A DNA stretch of 64,000 nucleotides from Saccharopolyspora sp. SCSIO 74807 (GCF_037023755.1 NZ_CP146100.1:1180501-1244500), one strand, 5' to 3'. Positions 37,190 through 47,347 are shown, counted from the stretch's first letter. Translations and numbers: made by a program. The notes: a model not told the origin generated them from the letters alone.

Positions 37190-37382
37190 CCGATCAGCAA
37201 GGACCCGGAAGTCCGCAGCGCCGAACCCTGTCCGGCGGGCTTCCAACCCCCGAAACCGAACACACCGGACAGGGGCGGGAAAGCACCACGGGCGCCCCGA
37301 ACGCCCACGAGTGCGGATGCTCCCCGAGCCGGGACGGGCTGCCAGCAGCCCGAACCCGACATGGCTCAACTCGCAGGCGCGG
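37190..37382 (+). ncRNA. Probable ydaO-type c-di-AMP riboswitch in rpfA leader
   Basis: The leader contains AGTCCGCAGCGCCGAACCC (37210-37228) and ends with CCCGAACCCGAC followed by CTCAACTCGCAGGCG, resembling the conserved termini of actinobacterial ydaO riboswitches, which commonly precede rpf genes. Paired segments such as CCTGTCCGG/CCGGACAGG are visible between. It lies directly before the rpfA ribosome-binding site, so it would control rpfA expression in response to c-di-AMP. Exact boundaries are uncertain. Confidence 0.7.
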
Positions 37383-37394
37383 CAGGAGAGGGAC

Positions 37395-38036
37395 ATGGCT
37401 CGCAACGCAGGTAAGCACCGGAAACCTTCGACCTCCAGCGTCACCCGCAACGCCGCCCGGATCGCCGTCGCAGGCGCCGTGGTCGCAGCCCCGATCGCGA
37501 TCGCAGCGCCCGCCAACGCGGCCGACTGGGACAAGCTCGCGCAGTGCGAGAGCAGCGGGAACTGGAGCGCCAACACCGGCAACGGGTTCTCCGGTGGTCT
37601 GCAGTTCACTCCGTCGACCTGGAAGGCCTACGGCGGTTCGCAGTACGCCTCGAACGCCAAGGACGCCAGCCGCGAAGAGCAGATCCAGGTGGCCGAGAAG
37701 GTCCTGCAGGCGCAGGGCCCCGGCGCCTGGCCGGGCTGCACTTCCAAGACCAGCTGGACCAGCGGCAGCACCAGTGGCAGCTCCAGCAAGGCCAGCAGCT
37801 CCTCGGACGACAGCTCCTCGAAGAGCAGCAAGAAGTCCGAGAGCAGCTCCTCGAAGAGCAGCAAGAAGTCCGCGGTGAAGTCCGGCGGCTCGGACTACAC
37901 CGTGCAGACCGGGGACACCCTGGGCAAGATCGCCAAGCAGTACGGCGTGAACTACCAGGACATCTTCGAGCGCAACGGCAACGTGCTGCAGGACCCGAAC
38001 ATGATCTTCCCGGGTCAGCAGCTCGACATCAAGTGA
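37395..38036 (+). CDS. rpfA: Resuscitation-promoting factor with LysM domain
   Basis: Predicted 213-residue secreted peptidoglycan-cleaving enzyme. The signal peptide ends ANA-ADW near residue 42. The lysozyme-like Rpf domain (about 44-115) has the catalytic Glu52 in CESSGNW and a Cys51/Cys pair (GAWPGC). A Ser/Lys-rich low-complexity linker (about 118-160) includes a 25-bp direct DNA repeat. A C-terminal LysM domain (YTVQTGDTLGKIAKQYGV) binds the wall. GGAGAGGG precedes ATG 37395. It lies among moa genes as in mycobacteria. Confidence 0.93.
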   Translation: MARNAGKHRKPSTSSVTRNAARIAVAGAVVAAPIAIAAPANAADWDKLAQCESSGNWSANTGNGFSGGLQFTPSTWKAYGGSQYASNAKDASREEQIQVAEKVLQAQGPGAWPGCTSKTSWTSGSTSGSSSKASSSSDDSSSKSSKKSESSSSKSSKKSAVKSGGSDYTVQTGDTLGKIAKQYGVNYQDIFERNGNVLQDPNMIFPGQQLDIK

Positions 38037-38118
38037 TCACCCGCCGGGCCCGGCCCGGCGATCCGGAGCAGGTCGGCCGGCTCCGCTCCCCCGTGCGGAC
38101 CGGCAGGCCCCTCCACTC

Positions 38119-38160
38119 GGGACCCTGCCGCCATCCCCCAGCGGCAGGGTCCCGTTTCGT
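38119..38160 (+). terminator. Rho-independent terminator after rpfA
   Basis: A perfect 13-bp stem (GGGACCCTGCCGC paired with GCGGCAGGGTCCC), a 9-nt loop and a following GTTTCGTT tract. It lies between the convergent rpfA and Mog-MoaE genes. Confidence 0.9.
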
Positions 38161-38181
38161 TCCCGCACCAACTGAAAAGAA

Positions 38182-39129
38182 TCAGGGGCAGTTGACCCAT
38201 TCCTCGGCGCCGTCGTGGAACACCTGGCGCTTCCAGATCGGCAGCCGGCGCTTGACCTCGTCGACCAGTTCGGCGCACACCTCGAACGCCTCCTTGCGGT
38301 GGTCTGCGGAGACCGCGCAGGCCAGCGCGACGTCCCCGATGCCGAGCCTGCCGACGCGGTGCGCCACTGCCAGCGCGCGAACGCCCGCGCGGCCCGCGGC
38401 CAGTTCGTCGGCGACCTCGCGGATCACGTCGTTGGCAGAGGGGTGGCCGACGTATTCGAGTTCGGTGACGCCGCGGCCGCCGTCGTGATCGCGCACCACA
38501 CCGCTGAACGTCACGACCGCACCTGCGGCTCGGTGCTCGACCCGTGCGGCCAGGTCTTCGACGCGCAGCGGCTCCGCGGTCACCTCGGCCTGCAGCACAT
38601 CGGTGGGCACGATCTCCGGCTCGTGGTGATGTGCGTGCGCTTCCGGCGCCTGGACGTGATCGCCGCCGTGCAGCTGGTCCACCGCGTGCTCGAGCACCCC
38701 GTCGAGCACGCCGAGCCCGTCCGCGACTCCGCCGCGCGAGCCCGGCAGGTTCACGATCAAGGTCCGCCCGCTCACCCCGGCCAGGCCGCGGGAGAGCACC
38801 GCGGTCGGCACCTGCGGAAGCCCCGCCGCGCGGATCGCGTCCGCCAGGCCCGGGACCGGGTGGTCCAGCACCTCCGCGGTGACCTCGGGAGTGCGGTCGT
38901 TCGGGTTGATACCGGTGCCGCCGGTCGTGAGCACCACCGCGACCTCGTCGGCGACCGCGCCGCGCAGCGCGTTGCCGACCGGCTCGCCGTCCGGCACTAC
39001 CAGCGGCTCGGGCACCTCGTAGCCGCGGGCGCGCAGCCATTCGACGATCACCGGGCCGGTGCGGTCCTCGTACACCCCGGCGGCGGCGCGGTTCGAGGCG
39101 GCCACGACGCGGGCGGTGCGGGCAGGCAT
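38182..39129 (-). CDS. Fused Mog/MoaB-MoaE molybdopterin protein
   Basis: Predicted 315-residue two-domain protein. Residues 1-155 form a MoaB/Mog domain (VVLTTGGTGINPNDRTPE), the molybdopterin adenylyltransferase fold. A His-rich linker (AHAHHHEPE) follows. Residues about 178-315 form MoaE, the large subunit of molybdopterin synthase (SGVVRDHDGG, HRVGRLGIGDVALACAVSADHR, KRRLPIWKRQ with catalytic Lys). In mycobacteria mog and moaE2 are separate adjacent genes, so this is a fusion of neighbours. AAGGAG precedes ATG 39129. Confidence 0.88.
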   Translation of the reverse strand: MPARTARVVAASNRAAAGVYEDRTGPVIVEWLRARGYEVPEPLVVPDGEPVGNALRGAVADEVAVVLTTGGTGINPNDRTPEVTAEVLDHPVPGLADAIRAAGLPQVPTAVLSRGLAGVSGRTLIVNLPGSRGGVADGLGVLDGVLEHAVDQLHGGDHVQAPEAHAHHHEPEIVPTDVLQAEVTAEPLRVEDLAARVEHRAAGAVVTFSGVVRDHDGGRGVTELEYVGHPSANDVIREVADELAAGRAGVRALAVAHRVGRLGIGDVALACAVSADHRKEAFEVCAELVDEVKRRLPIWKRQVFHDGAEEWVNCP

Positions 39130-39422
39130 CTGCGGGTCTCCTTGCGACGGGGAGGTCGGCGGTGGTTCCAGCCTACGAGCGCGGCGGCGGTGCGGTTCGC
39201 GAGCCGTGCTGATTCCCGGTGTCCATCTCGACGGCGAAGTCTTCGCCACCGGCCGCGGGCGGCGGCGCCGCGATCCGTCGTGGAGCCCCGGGTTCCGTCG
39301 TGGCGGAGGTTCCGTCGTGCGTCCGAAGCCCGATCGCGCGGCGCGGCCCGATTTCCGTCCCGCCGCCGAATCCCGGTCGTGCGGCCCGGTTTCCGATCGT
39401 GCGGCCCGGTTGCCGGGGCGCG
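39130..39422. other. Reiterated GC-rich spacer between moaC and mog-moaE
   Basis: No gene is seen in these 293 bp. Short units recur: TTCCGTCGTG three times (about 39293-39320) and TCGTGCGGCCCGGTT twice (about 39368-39412). They look like local slippage or duplication products rather than coding sequence. The mog-moaE ribosome-binding site lies at its left edge. Confidence 0.45.
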
Positions 39423-39902
39423 TCAGCCCTCGCGGGTCCAGGTCCCGGTCTTGCCGCCTTCCTTGCGCTGCACGCACACGCCGTCCAAGACCGCCGCGGG
39501 ATCCACCGCCTTGATCATGTCGTGCAGCGCCAGGCCCGCGCCGGTCACGGCGGTCAGCGCTTCCATCTCCACACCGGTGCGGTCGGTGGTGCGCACGGTC
39601 GCGGTGATCCGCACTTCCGCGTCGGCGGGCTCGAGCTGGACCTCGACGCCGGACAAGGCGATGGGATGGCACAGCGGCACGAGGTCCGGGGTGCGCTTGG
39701 CGGCCATGATCCCCGCGATGCGGGCGGTGGCCAGCGCGTCGCCCTTCGGCAGGCCATTGCTGTGCACCAGCGCGACGACTTCCTCGGTGGTGCGCACGAC
39801 GCCGGTGGCCACGGCGGTGCGCGCACTCGCCTGCTTCTCCGAGACGTCGACCATGCGTGCCGCGCCCGACTCGTCGGTGTGCGTGAGTTCGTTGTGCCCC
39901 AT
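39423..39902 (-). CDS. moaC: Cyclic pyranopterin monophosphate synthase MoaC
   Basis: Predicted 159-residue enzyme forming cyclic pyranopterin monophosphate from MoaA's product. Full signature: MVDVSEKQASARTAVATG, KGDALATARIAGIMAAKRT, LVPLCHPIAL, GVEMEALTAVTGAGLALHDM and GGKTGTW. Length is normal and ATG is at 39902. The Mog-MoaE fusion is downstream on the same strand after 293 bp, matching the mycobacterial moaC2-mog-moaE2 order. Confidence 0.95.
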   Translation of the reverse strand: MGHNELTHTDESGAARMVDVSEKQASARTAVATGVVRTTEEVVALVHSNGLPKGDALATARIAGIMAAKRTPDLVPLCHPIALSGVEVQLEPADAEVRITATVRTTDRTGVEMEALTAVTGAGLALHDMIKAVDPAAVLDGVCVQRKEGGKTGTWTREG

Positions 39903-40003
39903 GCCCGCACCTTAGAGCGCGGCGCCGAACGAGCGACGGCTGCCGGGATGCCGCGGCAATGGCCGACACGCCCGCACATCACTTGCTCCGACCAACAACG
40001 ACG

Positions 40004-40054
40004 TGAGCGAACGGACCGTTCGACCAATCTAGCCGGGCGAACAGGCCGTTCACT
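40004..40054. repeat. Intergenic palindromic repeat, copy B
   Basis: TGAGCGAACGGACCGTTCG left arm, CAATCTAG centre and GAACAGGCCGTTCACT right arm. It lies 39 bp beyond the stop of the minus-strand malic enzyme gene, in terminator position. Confidence 0.7.
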
Positions 40055-40093
40055 TACCGGCGGACACGGGCTTGGGCGGGCGTGTCGGGCGGG

Positions 40094-41548
<1,455 letters not shown>

Positions 41549-41784
41549 GGTCACACCCCTGTTACGCGAGAAGCTTCGAGCTCTTGCACAGAACTCGCCG
41601 GAGGGCAAGCCCTGCGTGCCGCCAAAGCGGTCGGGCTTCACCCTACAAAGAAAATCTCCAGAACTTTCCGCTTTGTGACCAACGACCAACACCTTTTCCG
41701 CCGGAACCCCCTTGCCTCCGGATGGAATCGGGACGAACGGGATCCGCGCGCGATGCGGACGGGGACAGGGTGCGACACGAAAAC

Positions 41785-41811
41785 GGGCCGCGCCCGTGCA
41801 GGGCGCGGCCC
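41785..41811 (-). terminator. Rho-independent terminator of the 60-residue gene
   Basis: An 11-bp perfect stem (GGGCCGCGCCC with GGGCGCGGCCC) and a 5-nt loop. On the minus strand it is followed by GTTTTCG, so it terminates the small gene at 41830-42012. Confidence 0.88.
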
Positions 41812-41829
41812 GGAGGCTCCGGCGAGAGC

Positions 41830-42012
41830 CTACTTGTTGATCTCGGTGACCGGGTGCTCGTACGGGACGGTCTCCTCGTCCAGCGGGAACGTGGTGCCGC
41901 CGAACGGGGACAACGCGCCCTGCTTGTCGGCGACCAGCTCGCTGACCGCGTGCGGATCCTGCGGCCACGCGGGGTCGATGCGGTCCTTCTTCGCCTTGCC
42001 TGCCACGGTCAC
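41830..42012 (-). CDS. Small conserved hypothetical protein (Rv0863 position)
   Basis: Predicted 60-residue soluble protein, Pro- and charge-rich (AWPQDPHAVSELVADKQGAL, PFGGTTFPLDEETVPYEHP). No family is recognised. The gene is supported by its own strong terminator, normal codon usage and position opposite the Rv0862c-type gene, which matches the mycobacterial order. It starts with GTG at 42012, with GTG 42006 as an alternative. Confidence 0.65.
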   Translation of the reverse strand: MTVAGKAKKDRIDPAWPQDPHAVSELVADKQGALSPFGGTTFPLDEETVPYEHPVTEINK

Positions 42013-42185
42013 CCTCCGCGCTGTGTCGTCTTGCCGGGGTCGTCTTGCCGGGGTCTGCTGGCCAGGTCATCCGGCCTTCCCATGCAAGTCTGCCCGACCG
42101 GGCCGCCCGAGCGAACCCCACCCCGCACGCGTCACACCGGACGAACCGCGTGGGCACGCGCATCCGGCTCGGTATCGTGGCCGGG

Positions 42186-44447
42186 ATGGCTGCACTCGCG
42201 GACTCGCTGCGCGCACGCGGCGACGAGGAACTGGTCGCGCTGCTGCGCGCCCGGCCGGACCTGGCCACTCCCCCGCCCGCGGACACGTCGGTGCTGGCGA
42301 CGCGGGCCGGCGTGCGCTCTTCGGTGGCGCGGGCGTGCGAGGACCTGGACTCGTTCACGTTGTCCACGCTGGAAGCACTGGTGCTGCTGGACGCGGATGC
42401 GGCCCCGGTGCCGCTGGACGCGGTCGCGGAGTTGCTGGGCGCCGAGGTCACTCCGCAGCGGACCCGCCGATCCGTCGCCGACCTGCGGCTGCGCGCGCTG
42501 GCCTGGGGCGCGGACGAAGAGCTGTCGGTGGTGCCCGCGGTGCGGGAGTCGTTGCCGACGTTCCCGGCGGGGCTGGGCCGACCGGCCGAGGACATGACCG
42601 AAGCGGCGGCGCACACCGCGCTGGCCGCACTGGACCAGCAGGAGCGGGACCTGGTCGGCAAGCTCGCGGGCGATCAGCCGGTGGGCAGCACGAAGGACGC
42701 GGGCCGCAACTTCACCCTCGCCGATGCCCAGACCCCGGTGCAGCGGCTGCTGGCGAAGGGCCTGCTGCTGCGCCGGGACGCGGCGACCGTGGAGCTGCCC
42801 CGCCAGCTCGCCTTCGCGGTGCGCGGTGCGCACCCGATGGGCGCGGTCGAGCCGGAGGAGCCGCTGCTCGACCTCGCCGACCTCGGCCAATCCACTGTGG
42901 ACTCCACGGCGGCCGGTGAGGTGCTGGAACTGCTGCGGCACTTGGAATCGCTGCTGCACCTGTGGAGCGAGGAACCGCCCGACGTACTGCGTTCCGGCGG
43001 TGTCGGCGTCCGCGAGATCCGCCGCGCCGCCAAGGCCCTGGAGGTCGACGAGTCGCGGGTTTCGCTGCTTGTCGAGCTGGCGGTGGCGGCGAACCTGATC
43101 GCGTCCTCGGAAGGCAACGAGCCGCAGTGGATGCTCACCTACGGCGCGGACACCTGGCTGGCCGCGGGCCCGGAGCAACGCTGGGCTCCGCTGGCCAGCA
43201 CCTGGTTGGACATGCCGCGGCTGCCCGGCCTGATCGGCGCCCGCGACGAGAAGGACCGGCTGCTCGGCCCGCTTTCCGAGGACCTGCGCAGGCCGCTGGC
43301 GCCGCGCGACCGGATGCGGATCCTGAGCCTGCTGGACGAACTCCCCGGCGGCCACGGCGTGCGCAAACCCGACGACGCCGCCGCGGTGCTGGCCTGGCGG
43401 GCTCCCCGCCGCGGCGGGCGGATGCGCGACGACCTGGTGCGCTGGACGTTGTCCGAGGCGACCGCGCTGGGCGTCGTCGCGCTCGGTGCGCTGTCCACCG
43501 CGGGCCGCGCCGCGCTGTTCGGCGACACCTCGCAAGCCGCGAAGCTGCTCGGCGAAGCGCTGCCGGAACCGCTGGACCACGTGCTCGTGCAGGCCGACCT
43601 GACCGTGGTGGCGCCGGGGCGGCTGGAGCCGGATCTGGCCGCGGACATGGAACTCGTCGCCGACGTGGAATCCGCGGGCAGCGCCACCGTCTACCGCGTC
43701 AGCGACAGCAGCGTGCGCCGCGCCCTGGACTCCGGCCGTACCGCCGACGAGCTGCACGCCCTGTTCCGCGACCGCTCCCGCACGCCGTTGCCGCAGTCGT
43801 TGACGTACTTGATCGACGACGTGGCCCGCAGGCACGGCAGGCTCCGCGCAGGGACCGCATCGGCCTTCCTGCGCTGCGACGATTCCGTGCTGCTCGAGGA
43901 AGTGCTGGCGCATCCGAGCATCGGTGAGCTGCAGCTGCGCCGCATCGCCCCGACCGTGCTGGTGAGCCCGCTGCCGCTGGCGGAAGTGGTGGACGCGCTG
44001 CGTTCCGCCGGGTTCGCGCCCGCCGCCGAAGGCCCGGACGGCCAAGTCCTGGACCTGCGCTCCGAGGGCCATCGCGTGCGCGGTCGCGGCAGGACCGCTC
44101 CCGCGCCGTCCCCGGGCCCGTCGGCACCGGACGAGGAGCAGCTGACCGAACTCGTCGCGCAACTGCGCTCCGGCGACCGCGCGGGCACCGCCCGGCGCGG
44201 CAGCGCGATGCACCCGGAGCGCGGCAGGCCGAGCGCGGAGGCCACGCTGCAACTCCTGCGCGACGCGGCGGTCCAGGACCGCAGCGTGTGGCTCGGTTTC
44301 GTCAGCTCCAACGGCGTGGCCAGCCAGGTGGTGGTGCAGCCGGTCAGCGTCGGCGGCGGAGTCCTGCAAGGCGTCGACCGCGGCACCGGCGAACCCGGCC
44401 GCTACCCGCTGCACCGGATCACTTCGGTGGCCGTGGTGGAGGAATGA
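42186..44447 (+). CDS. Helicase-associated domain protein (Rv0862c type)
   Basis: Predicted 753-residue protein of the actinobacterial family annotated with a helicase C-terminal-like (Helicase_C_3) domain. No Walker motifs are seen, so it is not itself a helicase. The N-terminal half is helical and Leu/Ala-rich. LDHVLVQADLTVVAPGRLEP marks the start of the conserved C-terminal part, and the last 70 residues (VWLGFVSSNGVASQVVVQPV...) resemble a WYL-like beta domain. In mycobacteria it sits beside the XPB helicase gene, suggesting a DNA repair link; here about 15 kb separate them. Confidence 0.78.
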   Translation: MAALADSLRARGDEELVALLRARPDLATPPPADTSVLATRAGVRSSVARACEDLDSFTLSTLEALVLLDADAAPVPLDAVAELLGAEVTPQRTRRSVADLRLRALAWGADEELSVVPAVRESLPTFPAGLGRPAEDMTEAAAHTALAALDQQERDLVGKLAGDQPVGSTKDAGRNFTLADAQTPVQRLLAKGLLLRRDAATVELPRQLAFAVRGAHPMGAVEPEEPLLDLADLGQSTVDSTAAGEVLELLRHLESLLHLWSEEPPDVLRSGGVGVREIRRAAKALEVDESRVSLLVELAVAANLIASSEGNEPQWMLTYGADTWLAAGPEQRWAPLASTWLDMPRLPGLIGARDEKDRLLGPLSEDLRRPLAPRDRMRILSLLDELPGGHGVRKPDDAAAVLAWRAPRRGGRMRDDLVRWTLSEATALGVVALGALSTAGRAALFGDTSQAAKLLGEALPEPLDHVLVQADLTVVAPGRLEPDLAADMELVADVESAGSATVYRVSDSSVRRALDSGRTADELHALFRDRSRTPLPQSLTYLIDDVARRHGRLRAGTASAFLRCDDSVLLEEVLAHPSIGELQLRRIAPTVLVSPLPLAEVVDALRSAGFAPAAEGPDGQVLDLRSEGHRVRGRGRTAPAPSPGPSAPDEEQLTELVAQLRSGDRAGTARRGSAMHPERGRPSAEATLQLLRDAAVQDRSVWLGFVSSNGVASQVVVQPVSVGGGVLQGVDRGTGEPGRYPLHRITSVAVVEE

Positions 44448-44555
44448 GCCGGTGGTTCGCCAGGCGATGCCGGTTAGGCGATGGGTCCAGGCCCGGTTCT
44501 TGCTCGATCACAGGCGCCGGCGCGCTTCGAGCAGGGCTCACGAGCGGTAGCGCGA

Positions 44556-44621
44556 TGAGCGAACGGACCGTTCGATGCTCCTACGTTGGGCAAATCCAGT
44601 GGGACCAACGGTCCGTTCACT
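44556..44621. repeat. Intergenic palindromic repeat, copy C
   Basis: TGAGCGAACGGACCGTTCGA left arm and GGGACCAACGGTCCGTTCACT right arm with a longer, diverged centre. It lies between the convergent Rv0862c-type and methyltransferase genes and overlaps the 3' end of the latter. Confidence 0.72.
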
Positions 44622-45639
44622 CCGAGGCATCGGGCGCCGGTGCGACTCCGAACTCGAGTGCCGTTCGTCCTTCGGCCACTGGGGCCCGGTTGCGCAGCAC
44701 GAGTCCGCAGCCGGCGGCGAGTTCGGCCAGCTCGGTGATCGTTCGTTCGCGGCCGCCGAAGCACATCAGCATGAACAGGTTCATCGCGGTGTCGACTCCG
44801 CGGTCGGGCACCCGCTCGATCACCACCACGGTGCCGCCGGGTGCGGCGGCCCGGCGGCACCCGGCCAGGATCTTGCGGGCGTGCTCGTCGTCCCAGTCGT
44901 GCAGGACGTCGGACAGCAGGTAGGCGTCGGCGCTCGCGGGCAGCGGGTCGAAGAAGCTGCCGGAGACGGCGCCCGCTCGGTCATCGAGCCCGGCCGCAGC
45001 GAACCTCGCGGCAGCAGCGGCTGCGGTCGGCGGCAGCTCCAGGACCTGCCCGCGCAAGCCGGGATGAGCTCGCAGGACGGCCGCGAGCACGACCCCGTTG
45101 CCGCCACCGACGTCGAGCACCTCGCCGAAACGGGTCCAGTCGAAGTGTTCGGCGATCTGCGCGGGCTGCACCTGGAACCGCCAATTCATCTGGGCGTCGA
45201 ACGAGCGCCGCAGCTGCGGATGCGCGTCGAGATCCGTCCAGAAATCGCGCCCGTACCGGCTCTGGTAGGCCGGAGCACCGGTGGTGACCGTCCCGAGCAG
45301 TTCGACGAAGGCGAGGTCGGCACGGCCGCCCGAGGCGTTGATGTCGAGCAACGGCTTGACCCCGTCCGCCGTCTCGCCGCTCATCCCGGCACCGAGGTCC
45401 GTGGGCCGGAAACGGCCGGACTCCGCGTCGAAATCGAATACGCCGATCGCGACCAGGTGGTCGAGCAACCGGCACAGCGCAGGCTCGGAGGTCCCGGTCT
45501 CGGCGGCCAGTCGTTCCGCCGTCGCTCCCGCGCCGCCCGCCCGTTCCACCAGGCTCAGCGTCGCCGCCACCCGTATCGCCATCGGAGTGGCCAGATCGGC
45601 CATGGCACGAATCGAAGGTGCTGCCGCCCGTTGATCCAT
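44617..45639 (-). CDS. SAM-dependent O-methyltransferase
   Basis: Predicted 340-residue methyltransferase of the plant/polyketide O-methyltransferase type. An N-terminal winged-helix dimerisation domain (about 1-110, TSEPALCRLLDHLVAIGVF) precedes the Rossmann domain. The SAM motif is VLDVGGGNGVVLAAVL and the catalytic region is LLSDVLHDWDDEHARKIL, where His would act as base. It is typical of secondary-metabolite tailoring enzymes, but no biosynthetic cluster is adjacent, so the acceptor is unknown. The conservon genes lie upstream on the same strand, separated by 236 bp. Confidence 0.85.
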   Translation of the reverse strand: MDQRAAAPSIRAMADLATPMAIRVAATLSLVERAGGAGATAERLAAETGTSEPALCRLLDHLVAIGVFDFDAESGRFRPTDLGAGMSGETADGVKPLLDINASGGRADLAFVELLGTVTTGAPAYQSRYGRDFWTDLDAHPQLRRSFDAQMNWRFQVQPAQIAEHFDWTRFGEVLDVGGGNGVVLAAVLRAHPGLRGQVLELPPTAAAAAARFAAAGLDDRAGAVSGSFFDPLPASADAYLLSDVLHDWDDEHARKILAGCRRAAAPGGTVVVIERVPDRGVDTAMNLFMLMCFGGRERTITELAELAAGCGLVLRNRAPVAEGRTALEFGVAPAPDASE

Positions 45640-45875
45640 TGCCGGAGGTTATCCGCACGAACCGGAACGCCTGGCCCGATTGCTGCGCACCAGGACCAGA
45701 TGGACGAGTGCCCGGAGATGTAGAACGCGGTCAGCTCGCCCCAGCGAATGGAATGATCCCGTCCGATTCCGCACCGGCGCGGCCGTCGGCCTCGAACTCG
45801 GAATGCTTCTGCACGTGCAGGAAGAATCGCTCGCTCGTGCCGAAGTACCGCACCGTACGGGCGACGGGAAACCGG

Positions 45876-46511
45876 TCAGCTGTTGGTCTGCGAGGACGCC
45901 GACGACTGCGCGGGCTCCGCCAGGCGGCGGCGCATGGCGTGCTGGACCAGCGTGATCAAGGCGTGCTTGGTGGACTCCCGGTTGCGGGCGTCGCAGGAGA
46001 TCATCGGCACCGACTTGTCGATCGTCAGCGCCTCGCGCACGTCCTCCATCTCGTGGTGCAGCACCCCGTCGAAGGTGTTCACCGCGATGATGTACGGCAG
46101 CTGCCGGTCGTCGAAGAAGTCGATCGACGCGAAAGCGTCCGCCAGCCGCCTGGTGTCGACCAGCACGATCGCGCCGATCGCGCCGCGCACCAGGTCGTCC
46201 CACATGAACCAGAACCGGTGCTGGCCGGGCGTGCCGAACAGGTACAGGATCAAGTCCTCGTCCAGCGAAACGCGACCGAAGTCCATCGCCACCGTGGTGG
46301 TGACCTTGCCCGGCGTCGCGGTCAGGTCGTCGACCCCCACGCTCGCCTCGGTCATCACCGCCTCGGTGGTCAGCGGCATGATCTCGGACACCGAGCCCAC
46401 GAAGGTCGTCTTGCCGACCCCGAAGCCACCCGCGACGACGATCTTGGTCGAGGTCTTGCCGCTGCTTTGGTTGTTCACGATCGCCCGAGGATCAGAGCTT
46501 TCGTAGCCCAC
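45876..46511 (-). CDS. cvnD: Conservon GTPase-like protein CvnD
   Basis: Predicted 211-residue small ATP/GTP-binding protein of the conservon system. The P-loop is GGFGVGKTTF. YLFGTPGQHRFWF replaces the usual DxxG switch region, and NTFDG stands where NKxD is expected, so nucleotide specificity may be relaxed. These changes are normal for CvnD. GTG 46511 overlaps the end of cvnC by 20 bp. It is the last gene of the cvnA-B-C-D operon, which works like a membrane-associated G-protein switch. Confidence 0.9.
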   Translation of the reverse strand: MGYESSDPRAIVNNQSSGKTSTKIVVAGGFGVGKTTFVGSVSEIMPLTTEAVMTEASVGVDDLTATPGKVTTTVAMDFGRVSLDEDLILYLFGTPGQHRFWFMWDDLVRGAIGAIVLVDTRRLADAFASIDFFDDRQLPYIIAVNTFDGVLHHEMEDVREALTIDKSVPMISCDARNRESTKHALITLVQHAMRRRLAEPAQSSASSQTNS

Positions 46512-47307
46512 TGAGCACCCTCTCCAAGAATTCCATCGACGGACGGTCACCCACGACCAAACCGCTGTCGTGAATCAAGACCAGGCCGAGACCGGCCATG
46601 TCACCGATCAACACCCGCACCACACCCAACGGAAGCCGCAGGTGGGCCGAGACCTCGGCGACCGAGCGCGCCTCCAGGCACAGCCCGCAGATCGAGCGGT
46701 GCTCCGGCGTGGCCGGATTGGCCTGCGATCGGCCCCGGTCGCTGGTGGAGACCAACGTCTCGATAGCAAGATCATAATCGGTGCGCGTGCGGCCCCGCGT
46801 CCGGGCATAGGGTCGCACGAGCGAGCCGGTGTCCTGCATTTCCCCGTGGTCCGGCGCTCCGTTCGGCATCGCGGGCAGCGAACCCGACGACACCGACGGC
46901 AACGACTGCGACACCGGCGGCAACGACTGCGACAACGACGGCATCGAGCCCGACGGCGGCCCGCCGTCACCCCAGTTCTGCGGATCCGGGCGCTGCCTGC
47001 CGTCCCGGGAATGCGCGCCCTGGGCGTGCGGCATGTCGAACGAGGGCCCGTGCCCGGACGTGCCGGGCACCGAACCGGAAACCGAAGGCATCGACGAGGA
47101 CGACGCTCCCGAACCGAACAGGTCGGCTCCCGGCCCGCCGAACAACGCGCGCCCGTAATCCGAACCGCCGGTCGTGCCCGGCCAGTTGTCCGGCTGCCCG
47201 CCGCGCGGATCGTCCACGAAGTCGTCCTGCCAGGAGTCGGCACCGCCACGCCGGTGGTAGTTGCGGAACAGGTCGCCGTCCCAGTTCGGATCGGCCCCGG
47301 AGGTCAT
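46492..47307 (-). CDS. cvnC: Conservon DUF742 protein CvnC
   Basis: Predicted 271-residue protein. The conserved DUF742 domain is C-terminal (about 160-271; SLVRPYARTRGRTRTDYDLA, EHRSICGLCLEARSVAEVSAHLRLPLGVVRVLI), a winged-helix-like region. The N-terminal 155 residues are an unusually long Ser/Gly/Pro-rich disordered segment with SLPSVS-type reiterations, absent in shorter family members. It lies between cvnB and cvnD, with a 20-bp overlap with the latter. Confidence 0.88.
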   Translation of the reverse strand: MTSGADPNWDGDLFRNYHRRGGADSWQDDFVDDPRGGQPDNWPGTTGGSDYGRALFGGPGADLFGSGASSSSMPSVSGSVPGTSGHGPSFDMPHAQGAHSRDGRQRPDPQNWGDGGPPSGSMPSLSQSLPPVSQSLPSVSSGSLPAMPNGAPDHGEMQDTGSLVRPYARTRGRTRTDYDLAIETLVSTSDRGRSQANPATPEHRSICGLCLEARSVAEVSAHLRLPLGVVRVLIGDMAGLGLVLIHDSGLVVGDRPSMEFLERVLSGLRKL

Positions 47308-47347
47308 GCCGAGTCCCCCTCGATCAACGCCGGTTCCCAGGCGAAGC

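Noticed and set aside
37794-37870. Repeat tract in rpfA as a possible CRISPR or minisatellite element
   Set aside because: It consists of two in-frame copies encoding the Ser/Lys linker, with no spacer structure.
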